NCBI GenBank assembly: GCA_964615375.1 | Contig: CAZTOW010000011.1 | Coordinates: forward strand, 62,001-126,000 | DNA: 64,000 nt | Source of the DNA: CAZKWG01 sp964615375 | GTDB lineage: Bacteria > Myxococcota_A > UBA796 > CAZKWG01 | Direction: 5' to 3' | In this document: piece by piece, positions 7,660-16,400 of the stretch | Position numbering within the stretch: the stretch's first letter is position 1 | Layout of the letters: every line of letters begins with the position of its first letter | Notes under the pieces: generated by a model | Told to the model about the DNA's origin: nothing | What the model saw: the letters and a program-made list of their open reading frames with translations, nothing else | Databases searched by the model: none | Position numbers and translations under genes: made by a program

Positions 7660-9402
7660 TCAGTAGGCCATCTCCAGCGCGTCGAATTCCATCTGGGTGC
7701 TGGCGTCGTCCTGCGGGCCCGTGACGCTGAAGCGCAGGTCGATGACGGCCGACTGGCGGGGGGCGAGCTCCAGGGCCCAGCGCATCACGCCCGGCGGGTC
7801 GTCCTCGCGGGCCGGCAGGGCGGGGGTGGTCTCCAGCAGCTTGACCACGACGCGGTCGGTCTGGGAGATCGGCACCTGGTCGGTGACCGTGACCTTCTCC
7901 GCGCGCTCGCCGTGGTTGGTGACGGTGATGCGGTAGTGGAAGGTGTAGCGGAGGCTCCGGCGCCCGGCGCCGGGGTGGTCGAGCTCGCGGCTCAGCAGCG
8001 TGCGCTCGACCTTGAAGCGGTCGTCGGTGCCGAAGGAGAGCAGCAGCTCCTCGCCGGGCGTGACCGCGGGCACCGGGGAGGACCCGATGTAGTCGCCGCC
8101 GACGAAGGTGGAGAGCGTGCCGGGCAGGAGCGGGGCGTCGCCCGTGTACTTCAGGCGCCCGCGCCGGTAGACCTCGCTGACCAGCTTGGGCGTGGTGGCG
8201 TACTCCAGCACCACCGGGAAGCTGCGGGTCCCCACGGGGAGGCGCTGCTCGCTGCCGTCGCCGTCCACGGTGCGCTCGCCAGGGATCTCGAAGAGCACGG
8301 CGCCGCCCGAGGAGCGCGCGGTGCTGAAGCTGGCGCTGGCGCCGGCCTGGGGGAGGGCGCTCTGGCTGGGCGTGGCGTTGGTCAGCTCGCTGACCAGCCC
8401 GCCGCCCTGCTGGAGATCGCCCATGGCCGTGCCGTAGGCGCCCAGCACCCAGACCCCGAGCTCGGGCAGCTCGCCGGAGACGGAGGGGTTGGCGGTGCTC
8501 AGGCGCAGGCGCGTGTCGGCCCAGGTCTCGCCCGTGTGGTTCTGGACGATGCCGAAGTAGGAGATCTCCACCTCCGCGCCGTCCAGGCGGGCGTTGTAGG
8601 CCGGGGTCCAGGAGGCGCCGAAGACCTGATACGAGAGCGCGACCACCACCTCGCCGGCCCGCTGGCAGTCCAGGTCCACGCGCACGGTGGCGCCGGTAGC
8701 CTCACGGTCGGCGAGCCGGGTGAGCAGCGGCGTCAGCGCGCGGTCGAGCTCGGCGGCCCTCTCCTCCTCCTTGCGCAGCTTCGCCGCCAGCTCCGCCTCA
8801 GCCTGGCCCACGTAATCCAGGTTGGCCTTGACCTGGGCCAGCGGGGGCGCGGGCTGGTCGCTGGTCTCCGGCGTGAGCGTGGCCCGGAGGTAGGCGCGCT
8901 GGGCCAGCAGGGAGGCCATGCGGTCGCGCACCTCCCCGAGCTGGTCCGCCAGCGCCTTCGCCTCGGCGCGCAGGGCGCGGGTGGCCTCGGTCTCCTTCAC
9001 CTCGCCCTGGCCGCTGGCGCGCTCGACCGCGAGGATCTTCGCGCCCTCTCCACGCAGCTCGGCGTGCAGGCTGTCCGCGGCGATCCCCAGCGGCAGCCCC
9101 TCAAACGAGATGGCGTTCACCCCGGGCTTCAGGGCCACGGTCCGCACGCGGGTCACCAGCGCGCGGTCGCGGAAGACCGTGACCGTCTCCACGTCGGAGT
9201 TGGGGGCCAGCGGCAGGGCGGCGCGGAGCCCACCGCGCGTGTTCTCGGCGGCGGCGGGGGCGGGCGCTGCGAGCTGCTGCTGGAGCTGCTCCACGTCGTA
9301 GGAGAGCCCCATCCGCTTCCGGGCCTCCTCCTCGTAGTTCTGACCGCCCCCCGCGCGGGCGCTGAGGGTGCAGAAAAGAAGAACGGCGAAGAGGGTGCTC
9401 AT
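7660..9402 (-). CDS. MuiA-type DUF4140/DUF4139 secreted protein
   Basis: Exported protein of 580 residues with a signal peptide (residues 1-17, ending ARAGG). An N-terminal DUF4140-like domain begins near residue 70 (SDVETVTVFRDRALVTR), followed by a coiled-coil stretch rich in Ala/Glu/Leu (about 135-235). A C-terminal DUF4139 beta-rich domain runs to the end. This is the domain order of the mucoidy-inhibitor MuiA family, whose biochemical role is unknown. GGAGG precedes the ATG. It is the last gene of a three-gene string after EF-G and the ATPase-SLOG gene, 47 bases downstream of the latter. Nothing in it ties it directly to translation. Confidence 0.85.
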   Translation of the reverse strand: MSTLFAVLLFCTLSARAGGGQNYEEEARKRMGLSYDVEQLQQQLAAPAPAAAENTRGGLRAALPLAPNSDVETVTVFRDRALVTRVRTVALKPGVNAISFEGLPLGIAADSLHAELRGEGAKILAVERASGQGEVKETEATRALRAEAKALADQLGEVRDRMASLLAQRAYLRATLTPETSDQPAPPLAQVKANLDYVGQAEAELAAKLRKEEERAAELDRALTPLLTRLADREATGATVRVDLDCQRAGEVVVALSYQVFGASWTPAYNARLDGAEVEISYFGIVQNHTGETWADTRLRLSTANPSVSGELPELGVWVLGAYGTAMGDLQQGGGLVSELTNATPSQSALPQAGASASFSTARSSGGAVLFEIPGERTVDGDGSEQRLPVGTRSFPVVLEYATTPKLVSEVYRRGRLKYTGDAPLLPGTLSTFVGGDYIGSSPVPAVTPGEELLLSFGTDDRFKVERTLLSRELDHPGAGRRSLRYTFHYRITVTNHGERAEKVTVTDQVPISQTDRVVVKLLETTPALPAREDDPPGVMRWALELAPRQSAVIDLRFSVTGPQDDASTQMEFDALEMAY

Positions 9403-9449
9403 GAGACCTCCTCGCCGTACCTATTTCGCCCTCGACCCGGGCGCGACGA

Positions 9450-10688
9450 TCAGCGGCCGAAGCTGCGCGTGAACAGCGCCTCGACGGCGGCCTTGCCCTC
9501 GGCGCTCAGGTGCCGGGTGGTGCCGGTGCCCGCGAAGCGCGTCGAGCGGATGGTCGGCTCGCCCTGGACCCAGCTCTTGCCGTCCCAGGAGTGCCACTGG
9601 TTCGACTCCTGGTCGTAGACCCAGACCTCCTTGCGCCAGCGGCGGGCCAGCTCGACCGACCAGCCGGTGCCGCCCGTGACGGTCCCGTCCTCCTGGATGG
9701 AGCCGACCACGAAGACCTGGTCCGCGTGGCTGACGACCTGCCAGAGGAGCTGGAGCACGCGGCGGACGTGCTGCTCGCCGGTCCACTGACGGTGGAGGCG
9801 GCGGGAGACGTAGAGCAGGCTCACGTCCCCGGCGGCGAGCTCACGCTCGGAGAGCACGGTGCGACCGCGCACGCGGAACTGCTCCATGCCGTCGGAGGTG
9901 AAGCTGATCTCGTGCATCCCGTACTTCTCGGCCAGCTCGCCGAAGCAGGACTCCGCGCCCTCCGCGCCCGTGTGGTACAGCGTGCAGGCCTCGGGGGCCA
10001 GGATGCTGGGGCCCGCGCCGCCGCCCACCTCGGTCTGGATCAGCAGGGAGGAGCGGTCCAGCTCCATGGTGGGGCCGCTCGCCGGGGCGTGGCCGCCCTG
10101 GCGGAGCACGGCCACCGTGACGTGACCGTCGGAGGGCTCCAGCGCCAGCGCCGTGGTGAAGCTGACGGCCAGATCCTCCGGCCGGGGGCCGTGGTCGCGG
10201 TGGGTGCGGACGCTCAGCCAGAGCCGGGCGTGCGCGCCCTTCGCCGCGCCCTCCCAGCCTGCGACGTCCAGCGTGGCGGCCTCGAGGCCGTCCAGGATGA
10301 TCATCGAGGGCCGGAACTCCATCACGCGGTCGAGGGTCTCGAGCAGCGAGAGGAGGTCAGCGGGTAGGAAGGGGCGCCCGAGGCAGGAGTGGATCACGCG
10401 GTGGCGCTCGATGGAGAGCGCGGTCGCGCGGTCGACGCTGCCCACGAGCTCGTGGAGCATCTCGTCGTAGTAGGTGCGGACGTGGGGCTGCGCGTGGTCC
10501 AGCGAGACGTGGAGCACGTTGCTGCCGCGCAGCAGCGCGTCCAGCGCGATCTGGACGATGAGGGCGCTCTTGCCGGTGCCCGGGCGCGCGAAGACGGCGC
10601 CCATCTGGCCCGCCTGGAGCCCCCCGCGGATGGTGTGGGCGAGCGCCTGGGCGGGGCTGCGCGCGATCTTGTCGGTGGTATGCATCAT
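9450..10688 (-). CDS. RecA-like ATPase fused to a phage-type SLOG-like Rossmann domain
   Basis: 412 residues, cytoplasmic, no signal or membrane segment. Residues about 10-225 form a RecA/DnaB-type ATPase: Walker A ARPGTGKSA with Lys40, Walker B SMIILDGLE with Asp133. Residues about 235-412 match, from memory, a small protein common in phages and some bacteria with a SLOG-like Rossmann fold. Signature pieces are LYHTGAEGAES (237-247), a GGTGW loop (339-343), VYDQESNQW (357-365) and a terminal FAGTGT (385-390). The fusion is what I find unusual. The gene lies 29 bases downstream of EF-G and 47 upstream of the MuiA-type gene. Its ATG abuts GGAGGC, so the second ATG (10685) may be the true start. 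Family assignment of the C-terminal half rests on motif memory. Confidence 0.75.
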   Translation of the reverse strand: MMHTTDKIARSPAQALAHTIRGGLQAGQMGAVFARPGTGKSALIVQIALDALLRGSNVLHVSLDHAQPHVRTYYDEMLHELVGSVDRATALSIERHRVIHSCLGRPFLPADLLSLLETLDRVMEFRPSMIILDGLEAATLDVAGWEGAAKGAHARLWLSVRTHRDHGPRPEDLAVSFTTALALEPSDGHVTVAVLRQGGHAPASGPTMELDRSSLLIQTEVGGGAGPSILAPEACTLYHTGAEGAESCFGELAEKYGMHEISFTSDGMEQFRVRGRTVLSERELAAGDVSLLYVSRRLHRQWTGEQHVRRVLQLLWQVVSHADQVFVVGSIQEDGTVTGGTGWSVELARRWRKEVWVYDQESNQWHSWDGKSWVQGEPTIRSTRFAGTGTTRHLSAEGKAAVEALFTRSFGR

Positions 10689-10717
10689 GCCTCCGGAATC
10701 TGCTGCGGACTTCGCGT

Positions 10718-12802
10718 TCAGCTCGCCTTCTTCTTCTCGTCCTGGTACTTCTTGATGAGCTCCTCGGTGACCTCGCGAGGAGCCTGCTGGTACCGGGAGA
10801 ACTCCATCGTGAACTCGGCCTTGCCCTGCGTGGCCGAACGGATGGCGGTCGCGTAGCCGAACATCTCGGCCAGCGGGACCTCAGCCTCGACGACCGAGAA
10901 GCCGCCCTCCTCGGTCACGCCGAGGATGAGGCCGCGGCGCTGCATCAGCGTGCCGACCATGTTCCCGTGGAACTCGGTCGGCCCCTCGACCGCCACCTTC
11001 ATGATGGGCTCGAGGATGCAGGGGCCCGCCTGGGGGTAGGCCGCGCGCCAGGCGCCGCGAGCGGCCTCCTGGAAGGCGATGTCCGAGGAGTCCACCGCGT
11101 GGAAGGCGCCGTCGTTGAGCACCGCCCGCACGCCGGTCACCGGGGCGCCGATCAGGATGCCCTTCTCCAGCATGGAGCGGAAGCCCTTCTCGACCGCCGG
11201 GATGAACTCGCGCGGGATGACGCCGCCGACCACCTCGTCGCCGAACTCGAAGTCCTTGCCCTCGAAGGGCTCGAGCCAGCCGCAGACGCGACCGTACTGG
11301 CCGGAGCCGCCGGTCTGCTTCTTGTGCAGGTAGTCGTAGGTGGCCTTGCGCGTGATGGTCTCGCGGTAGGCGACGCGGGGCGGGGAGACGATCACCTTCG
11401 CCTGGTACTCGCGCTTCATGCGCTCGATGTACACGTCCAGGTGGAGCTCGCCCATGCCCGCGATGATGGTCTCGCCGGTCTCGGGGTCGGCGCTGACCCG
11501 GAAGGTCGGGTCCTCCTTGGAGAAGCGGCGCAGCGCCTTGGACAGGTTGTTGCCCGCCTTGGAGTCCACCGGCACGATGGTGAGGTGGATGACCGGATCC
11601 GGGACGTGGATCGAGGTCATGGCGAGGCGGAGGCTGCCGTCCGTGAACGAGTCGCCCGAGTAGCAGTCCACGCCGAAGATCGCGACGATGTCACCCGCCG
11701 CGCCCTCCTCGATGTCCTCCATCTCGTCGGCGTGCATGCGGACCAGGCGGCCCACCTTCACGCGCTCGCCCGAGCGGCTGTTGACGATGAACTCGCCGCG
11801 CTTGAGCGTGCCCTGGTAGACGCGCAGGTAGGTGAGCTGGCCGTAGCGGCCGTCCTCGAGCTTGAAGGCGAGGGCGACCACGGGGCCGGTCGGGTCGCAG
11901 GGGACCACGACCTCCGCGTTGTTGTCGTCCACGTCCAGCGCGCGGTTCTCGACGTCGGTGGGGCAGGGGAGCCAGCTCACCACGCCGTCCAGGAGGCGCT
12001 GCACGGCCTTGTTCTTGTAGGCCGAGCCCATGGTCACCGGGACGAGCTGCAGGGCCACGGTGGCCTTGCGGATCGCGGCGTTCAGGATCTCCGGCGTGAC
12101 CTCCTCCATGAGGATGGCCTCGGTCAGCTCGTCGGAGAACATGCTGACCGCGTCCAGCAGCTCGTCGCGGTAGAGCTGCGCCTGCTCCTGGAGCTCCTCG
12201 GGGATCTCGTCCTCGCGGATGGTGCGGCCCTGGTCGCCCTCGAAGTAGTTGGCCTTCATCGTCACGAGATCGACGATGCCGACGAACTTCTCTTCGAGCC
12301 CGATGGGGATCTGCACGAGGACGGCGTTCAGGCCCAGCTTCTCGCGGAGCTGGTCCTTGACGCGGAAGGGGTTGGCGCCCTGCCGGTCGCACTTGTTGAC
12401 GAAGGCGATGCGCGGGACGTTGTAGCGCCGCATCTGCCGGTCCACGGTGATGGACTGGCTCTGCACACCCGCCACGGCGCAGAGGACCAGGATCGCGCCG
12501 TCGAGCACGCGCAGCGCGCGCTCGACCTCGATCGTGAAGTCCACGTGTCCGGGGGTGTCGATGATGTTGATGTGGGTCTCGCCCCACTGGCAGTGGGTGG
12601 CGGCCGACTGGATGGTGATCCCGCGCTCGCGCTCCAGCTCCATGAAGTCCATCTTCGCGCCCACGCCGTCCTTGCCCTTGACGTCGTGAATCGCGTGGAT
12701 GCGCTGGGTGTAGAACAGGATTCGCTCGGTCAAGGTGGTCTTGCCCGAGTCGATGTGCGCGCTGATGCCGATGTTGCGCACGCGGCTGATGTCGGGAGTC
12801 AC
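10718..12802 (-). CDS. fusA: Elongation factor G, mitochondrial-EFG1/spd-like type
   Basis: Ribosomal translocase GTPase of 694 residues from the chosen start. G1 is AHIDSGKTTLTER, G3 is DTPGHVDFT and G4 is NKCDR. All later EF-G domains are present, ending in a FSRYQQAP segment and a Lys-rich tail. The Ser in HIDSGKTTLTER and the C-terminal MEFSRYQ segment resemble mitochondrial EFG1 and the spirochaete/planctomycete/delta type rather than the usual HIDAGKTTTTER. I take GTG 12802 as start: AGGAG lies six bases upstream and the length fits the family. The ATG at 12856 would add 18 low-complexity residues. It heads the string with the ATPase-SLOG and MuiA-type genes. It is not accompanied by ribosomal protein genes. 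Confidence 0.95.
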   Translation of the reverse strand: MTPDISRVRNIGISAHIDSGKTTLTERILFYTQRIHAIHDVKGKDGVGAKMDFMELERERGITIQSAATHCQWGETHINIIDTPGHVDFTIEVERALRVLDGAILVLCAVAGVQSQSITVDRQMRRYNVPRIAFVNKCDRQGANPFRVKDQLREKLGLNAVLVQIPIGLEEKFVGIVDLVTMKANYFEGDQGRTIREDEIPEELQEQAQLYRDELLDAVSMFSDELTEAILMEEVTPEILNAAIRKATVALQLVPVTMGSAYKNKAVQRLLDGVVSWLPCPTDVENRALDVDDNNAEVVVPCDPTGPVVALAFKLEDGRYGQLTYLRVYQGTLKRGEFIVNSRSGERVKVGRLVRMHADEMEDIEEGAAGDIVAIFGVDCYSGDSFTDGSLRLAMTSIHVPDPVIHLTIVPVDSKAGNNLSKALRRFSKEDPTFRVSADPETGETIIAGMGELHLDVYIERMKREYQAKVIVSPPRVAYRETITRKATYDYLHKKQTGGSGQYGRVCGWLEPFEGKDFEFGDEVVGGVIPREFIPAVEKGFRSMLEKGILIGAPVTGVRAVLNDGAFHAVDSSDIAFQEAARGAWRAAYPQAGPCILEPIMKVAVEGPTEFHGNMVGTLMQRRGLILGVTEEGGFSVVEAEVPLAEMFGYATAIRSATQGKAEFTMEFSRYQQAPREVTEELIKKYQDEKKKAS

Positions 12803-13003
12803 GGTGGCTCCTGTGGCCTCGGAGGGGTCGGACGCAACCAGGGAGGCTGCGTCCATTACGCGGCGCGCCCGCTATCGCCCTTCGGCGGACTTGGCAAGGG
12901 CTTCGTGCGCGGCGAGCTCACGCGAGCGGCCCGACGAGGGGCAGGTTAAGGCGCCGCCGCCCGCGATGAGCGCGACGCTCTGGGGTGGGCGAGGAGCGAC
13001 GTC

Positions 13004-13462
13004 ATGCGTGGTGTTCTGGTCCTGACCCTGGGTGGGATGGGCATGGTGGCCCTGGGCTGTGGCTTCCTGGAGGACGAGATCTCGGGCCTTCAGGCGGAGG
13101 GCGTCGAGGTGACGACCGAGGCCGCCGAGGCGGACGAGGGCGCGGAGGCCGACGAGGGCGCGGAGGCCGACGACGCGGCCGACAAGCCCGCCGTGGACGC
13201 GGCGAGCTCCAGCGCGAAGACCGGCGAGGCGGGCGTCAAGACCTCCGCCGACGGCACGACGACCATCACCGACGGCCAGGGCAACACGGTCACGGTCGGC
13301 GCGGACGGCAGCACGACGGCCACCAGCGCCGCCGGCGCCAGCACCGCGGTCGGCTCCGACGGGGCCGTCAAGGCCACCGACGGCCAGGGGAACACGGTGA
13401 AGCGCCCGGGCAGGCCGGGGCTGAAGCCGAATCAGCGGCCGGGCGGGCGCGGCGGGGACTGA
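13004..13462 (+). CDS. Small low-complexity lipoprotein
   Basis: 152-residue predicted lipoprotein with a signal ending in VALGC (Cys19). An acidic stretch of EADEGAEADEGA-type repeats fills residues about 42-65. A Thr/Gly/Asp-rich segment follows, with two copies of a DGQGNTV motif around residues 86-130, and the protein ends in an Arg/Pro/Gly-rich basic tail. Charge runs from strongly acidic to basic along the chain, so it may act as a linker or bind polyanions in the periplasm. That is inference. I recognise no family. It is divergent from EF-G across about 200 bases and ends one base before the end of the convergent STAND gene. Confidence 0.62.
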   Translation: MRGVLVLTLGGMGMVALGCGFLEDEISGLQAEGVEVTTEAAEADEGAEADEGAEADDAADKPAVDAASSSAKTGEAGVKTSADGTTTITDGQGNTVTVGADGSTTATSAAGASTAVGSDGAVKATDGQGNTVKRPGRPGLKPNQRPGGRGGD

Positions 13463-13463
13463 G

Positions 13464-16400
13464 TCAGCGCTCCGAAGCAGGGCAGGGGAGCGGCCAGCTC
13501 GCGCGGAGCGCCTCTACAAGCAGGGGTGGTTCTCCGCGCTCCAGGCAGGCGCGCGCTGCAGCTTCATGCGCCGGGTCTTCGGGAGCGCCCCAAGCCCAGC
13601 AGAGGTGCCAGATGCAGGCGGGCAGCCAGTGGTCGGGCGGCCCGTCGGCGAACGCGCGCGCCCACCACTCTCCCCAGGGCCATTCGCCTGTGGTGGAGAC
13701 CTGGTTCAGCCCGAGCGCGAGGAGGAGCGCGGAGGCCTCTGGACTCCCGTCCGAGAGCGCGGCGTAGGAGGGGAAGAAGAGCTGGAGGAAGCGGTTCTGG
13801 AGGCGCAGCGCGATCTGCATGGCGAGCGCGTCCTGGCGCTGGTCGGGGTCGGGGATGGAGGCAGTGAGGTGGTGGGCGGCCGCGAGGTCGGAGAGCTGGT
13901 GATTGAGGAGGAGAGCGGCTAACCGGGTAAGTGAAACCTCGTCACACACATTCTGAACGGCCGCGGCAAAGGTCCCCTTTTCATGAGGAAGCGCGCCCCG
14001 GGCATGCGCCTCGGGGGGTAACGAATTCAGGGTGGTCTGTAGATTGAGGTTGTGGGCCGGTAACGCCAGTAGAGTAGTGAGGTGCGGGGAGAGTGTCTGC
14101 GCGAGGGGCTCTGGTGATGTCTGAGCCTCTTGGAGCAGAGCTTGAACCTGACGGGCATACGGGGAAGGGATGCTCAGGCGAAGGGTCCGATTCAACTGGA
14201 GCTTGATCGTGGAGAAGCCCTGCGCTCCCCAGCCGGCCCCCTGGTACCTGAGCTGGGAAATGGGGGACGGAAGGTTGAGCGGGTAGCAGGTCCCCTGCCT
14301 AATCAGCTCCAGCTGCAATCCGTCGGGACTCTTGCTGAACCCTTGATGGTCGTGGGCCGTCGTCGCATGACCACGCTCCGACAATTCGGGCCGTCTGATC
14401 GCTTCCCCGACTGAGATGAGCGCTCTTCGCAGGATTGCAGGTGTCAAACAGGCCTGGCCGAGCTTCCAGCGCTCCCGAAGCAATCCGCAAGTATAGAAGA
14501 TCAGGTGATCTGCAGGTTTTTGGGTGAGACGCGAGTGTAGATCCTGTTCGGTGACTTGAGCTCGGGCGTGCTGGCGCCAACTCGGCCCTGGATGTGGAGT
14601 ATCTGATAGGTCGGGCATGCTTGGCTCGCCTGGGGACCCTCCCATCTCGGCGATCTCCAACCAGACCAATTGGCGATCTGGCCTCACCTCAATCCCAGGC
14701 AGGGAATGCTCGAGCTCAGTGCCCAGCACGAGTCCTGGGAGGGCAGGTCGAGGGAGCCCTGAGAGCGTTTCTCTCCACCAGTTGAGAAGTGTTCGCTGAT
14801 ATCTACTGTTTTTCTCTATGGCTGCAGTTATCGCCTTGGCCAGGCCAGGGATCGGAGAGTAACCAATGGCAAGTACGGGGGTGACTCGATGGAGGTCGTA
14901 GACCAGTCCGTTGAGGAGTTCACGTAGCGTTAGACCAGACAATGAGGGTTCGAGAGCAAGGAATTCAAGGGTCAAGACGAGGGGGGCCCTAAGTGCCTTC
15001 GGCCCCCCCAATGGGTACGGTCTAAGGATCTTCTCTGCGATCTCTTTCATCAGTGCGCTATCCGTTACCTCAGATCCGACCAACAATTTCCAGACTTCCG
15101 GTGCCTCGACGAACACCTCCTTCTCCCCCACATACTCCGCCACCGCCCGGTCTCCGCCCCTCCCCCGCTCCCGTCGCAGGATGCCCCGCGCCGCCAGGTA
15201 CTCCAGCAGCCCACGGTGCAGGAAGGCCACGCGCCCCCTCTTCGGCTCGGTCAGCAGGCCCACCACCTCTACCATGTGCTCCAGCCAGCCCTGCGCGACC
15301 GCGTCCACCTCCCGATCCGAGCGCCCCGCGAGCTCGCCCTCTCGGAGCAGGCTGCGCACACGCTCAAGCAGCGCCTCGCGCTCCAGCTCCACGCCGACGC
15401 CGTGCTTGGCGCCCTCCACGAGCGCCGCGGCCAGACGCTCCAGGAGACCCCGCTGCTGCGCCGGGCTCAGCGGCGGGAAGCTGCGCCGTCGGGTGCGGGT
15501 CGGCCAGTCCTCCAGCATCAGGCGCAGCACCTCTTCGTAGAGCTGGGCGCGCCGCGCCGGCAGGGTGGCGCGGACCCCGTGGACGGCCGCGATGAGCGTG
15601 GCGAGGAGCGGGGTCGTCGCCAGGGCGCGGGCCGCAGGGGCGCGGAAGAGTGCGGCGAGGAGATCGGCTCTGCGCTCCGCCCGCCGGGACGGGTCGTCGG
15701 GCTCGACGAGCTCGTACCAGTTGTGAACGAAGCGCTCGAGCGCGTCGTCGTCGAAGCCACCCAGGCGGAGGTGCTCGACATCCAGGTCCAGCCCCTTCCA
15801 AGGTTTCGGGTCGTGGCCCGCGGCGCGCCCTGTGGCCAGCAGGGGGCAACGCGGGAAGCTGCGGGCGAAGACCGCGACCGCGTCCATCGGGCTGTGGCGG
15901 CTGTCGGCACTGTCCACCTCGTCGAGCCCGTCCACCAGGAGGACGGCTCGACCATCCCGGCAGCGCTCCTCCAGCTCGGGGAGTGGCAGCGGCGCCCCTG
16001 CGGACTCCAGCTCGCGCCACGCCATCTTCAGCAGGTCACCCGCGCAGCCCTCATCGGACAGCCAGCTTCGAAGTGGGGCCACCAGCGGCAGCGGCGCGGT
16101 CTCGTCGTCAGCCAGGGCGAGCGCCAGGGCGTAGACCAGCGTGGTCTTTCCAGCACCAGGCTCCCCCAGGACGACGAGGCGCGCGGGCGAGGGGCCGCGC
16201 AGGCGGGCGAGGAGATCCTCGAGGAGTAGCTCCGAACCGATAGGGCTCCCGTTCTCGTCGACGGGGGTGAGCGGCGTGGGCACGTAGAGGGCGTGCAGCG
16301 GCGCGGGTCGGGTCAGCCAGGGCAGGCGCAGGAACCCACACCTGCGGGCGATGGTGGCGCGCGCCTCGAGGCCCTCGCGCGGAACGAGAGTGGACCCTCG

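Noticed and set aside
10967..12949. 660-codon plus-strand frame opposite EF-G
   Set aside because: Low-complexity Val/Leu/His/Gly translation with no domain; EF-G motifs on the minus strand are unambiguous.
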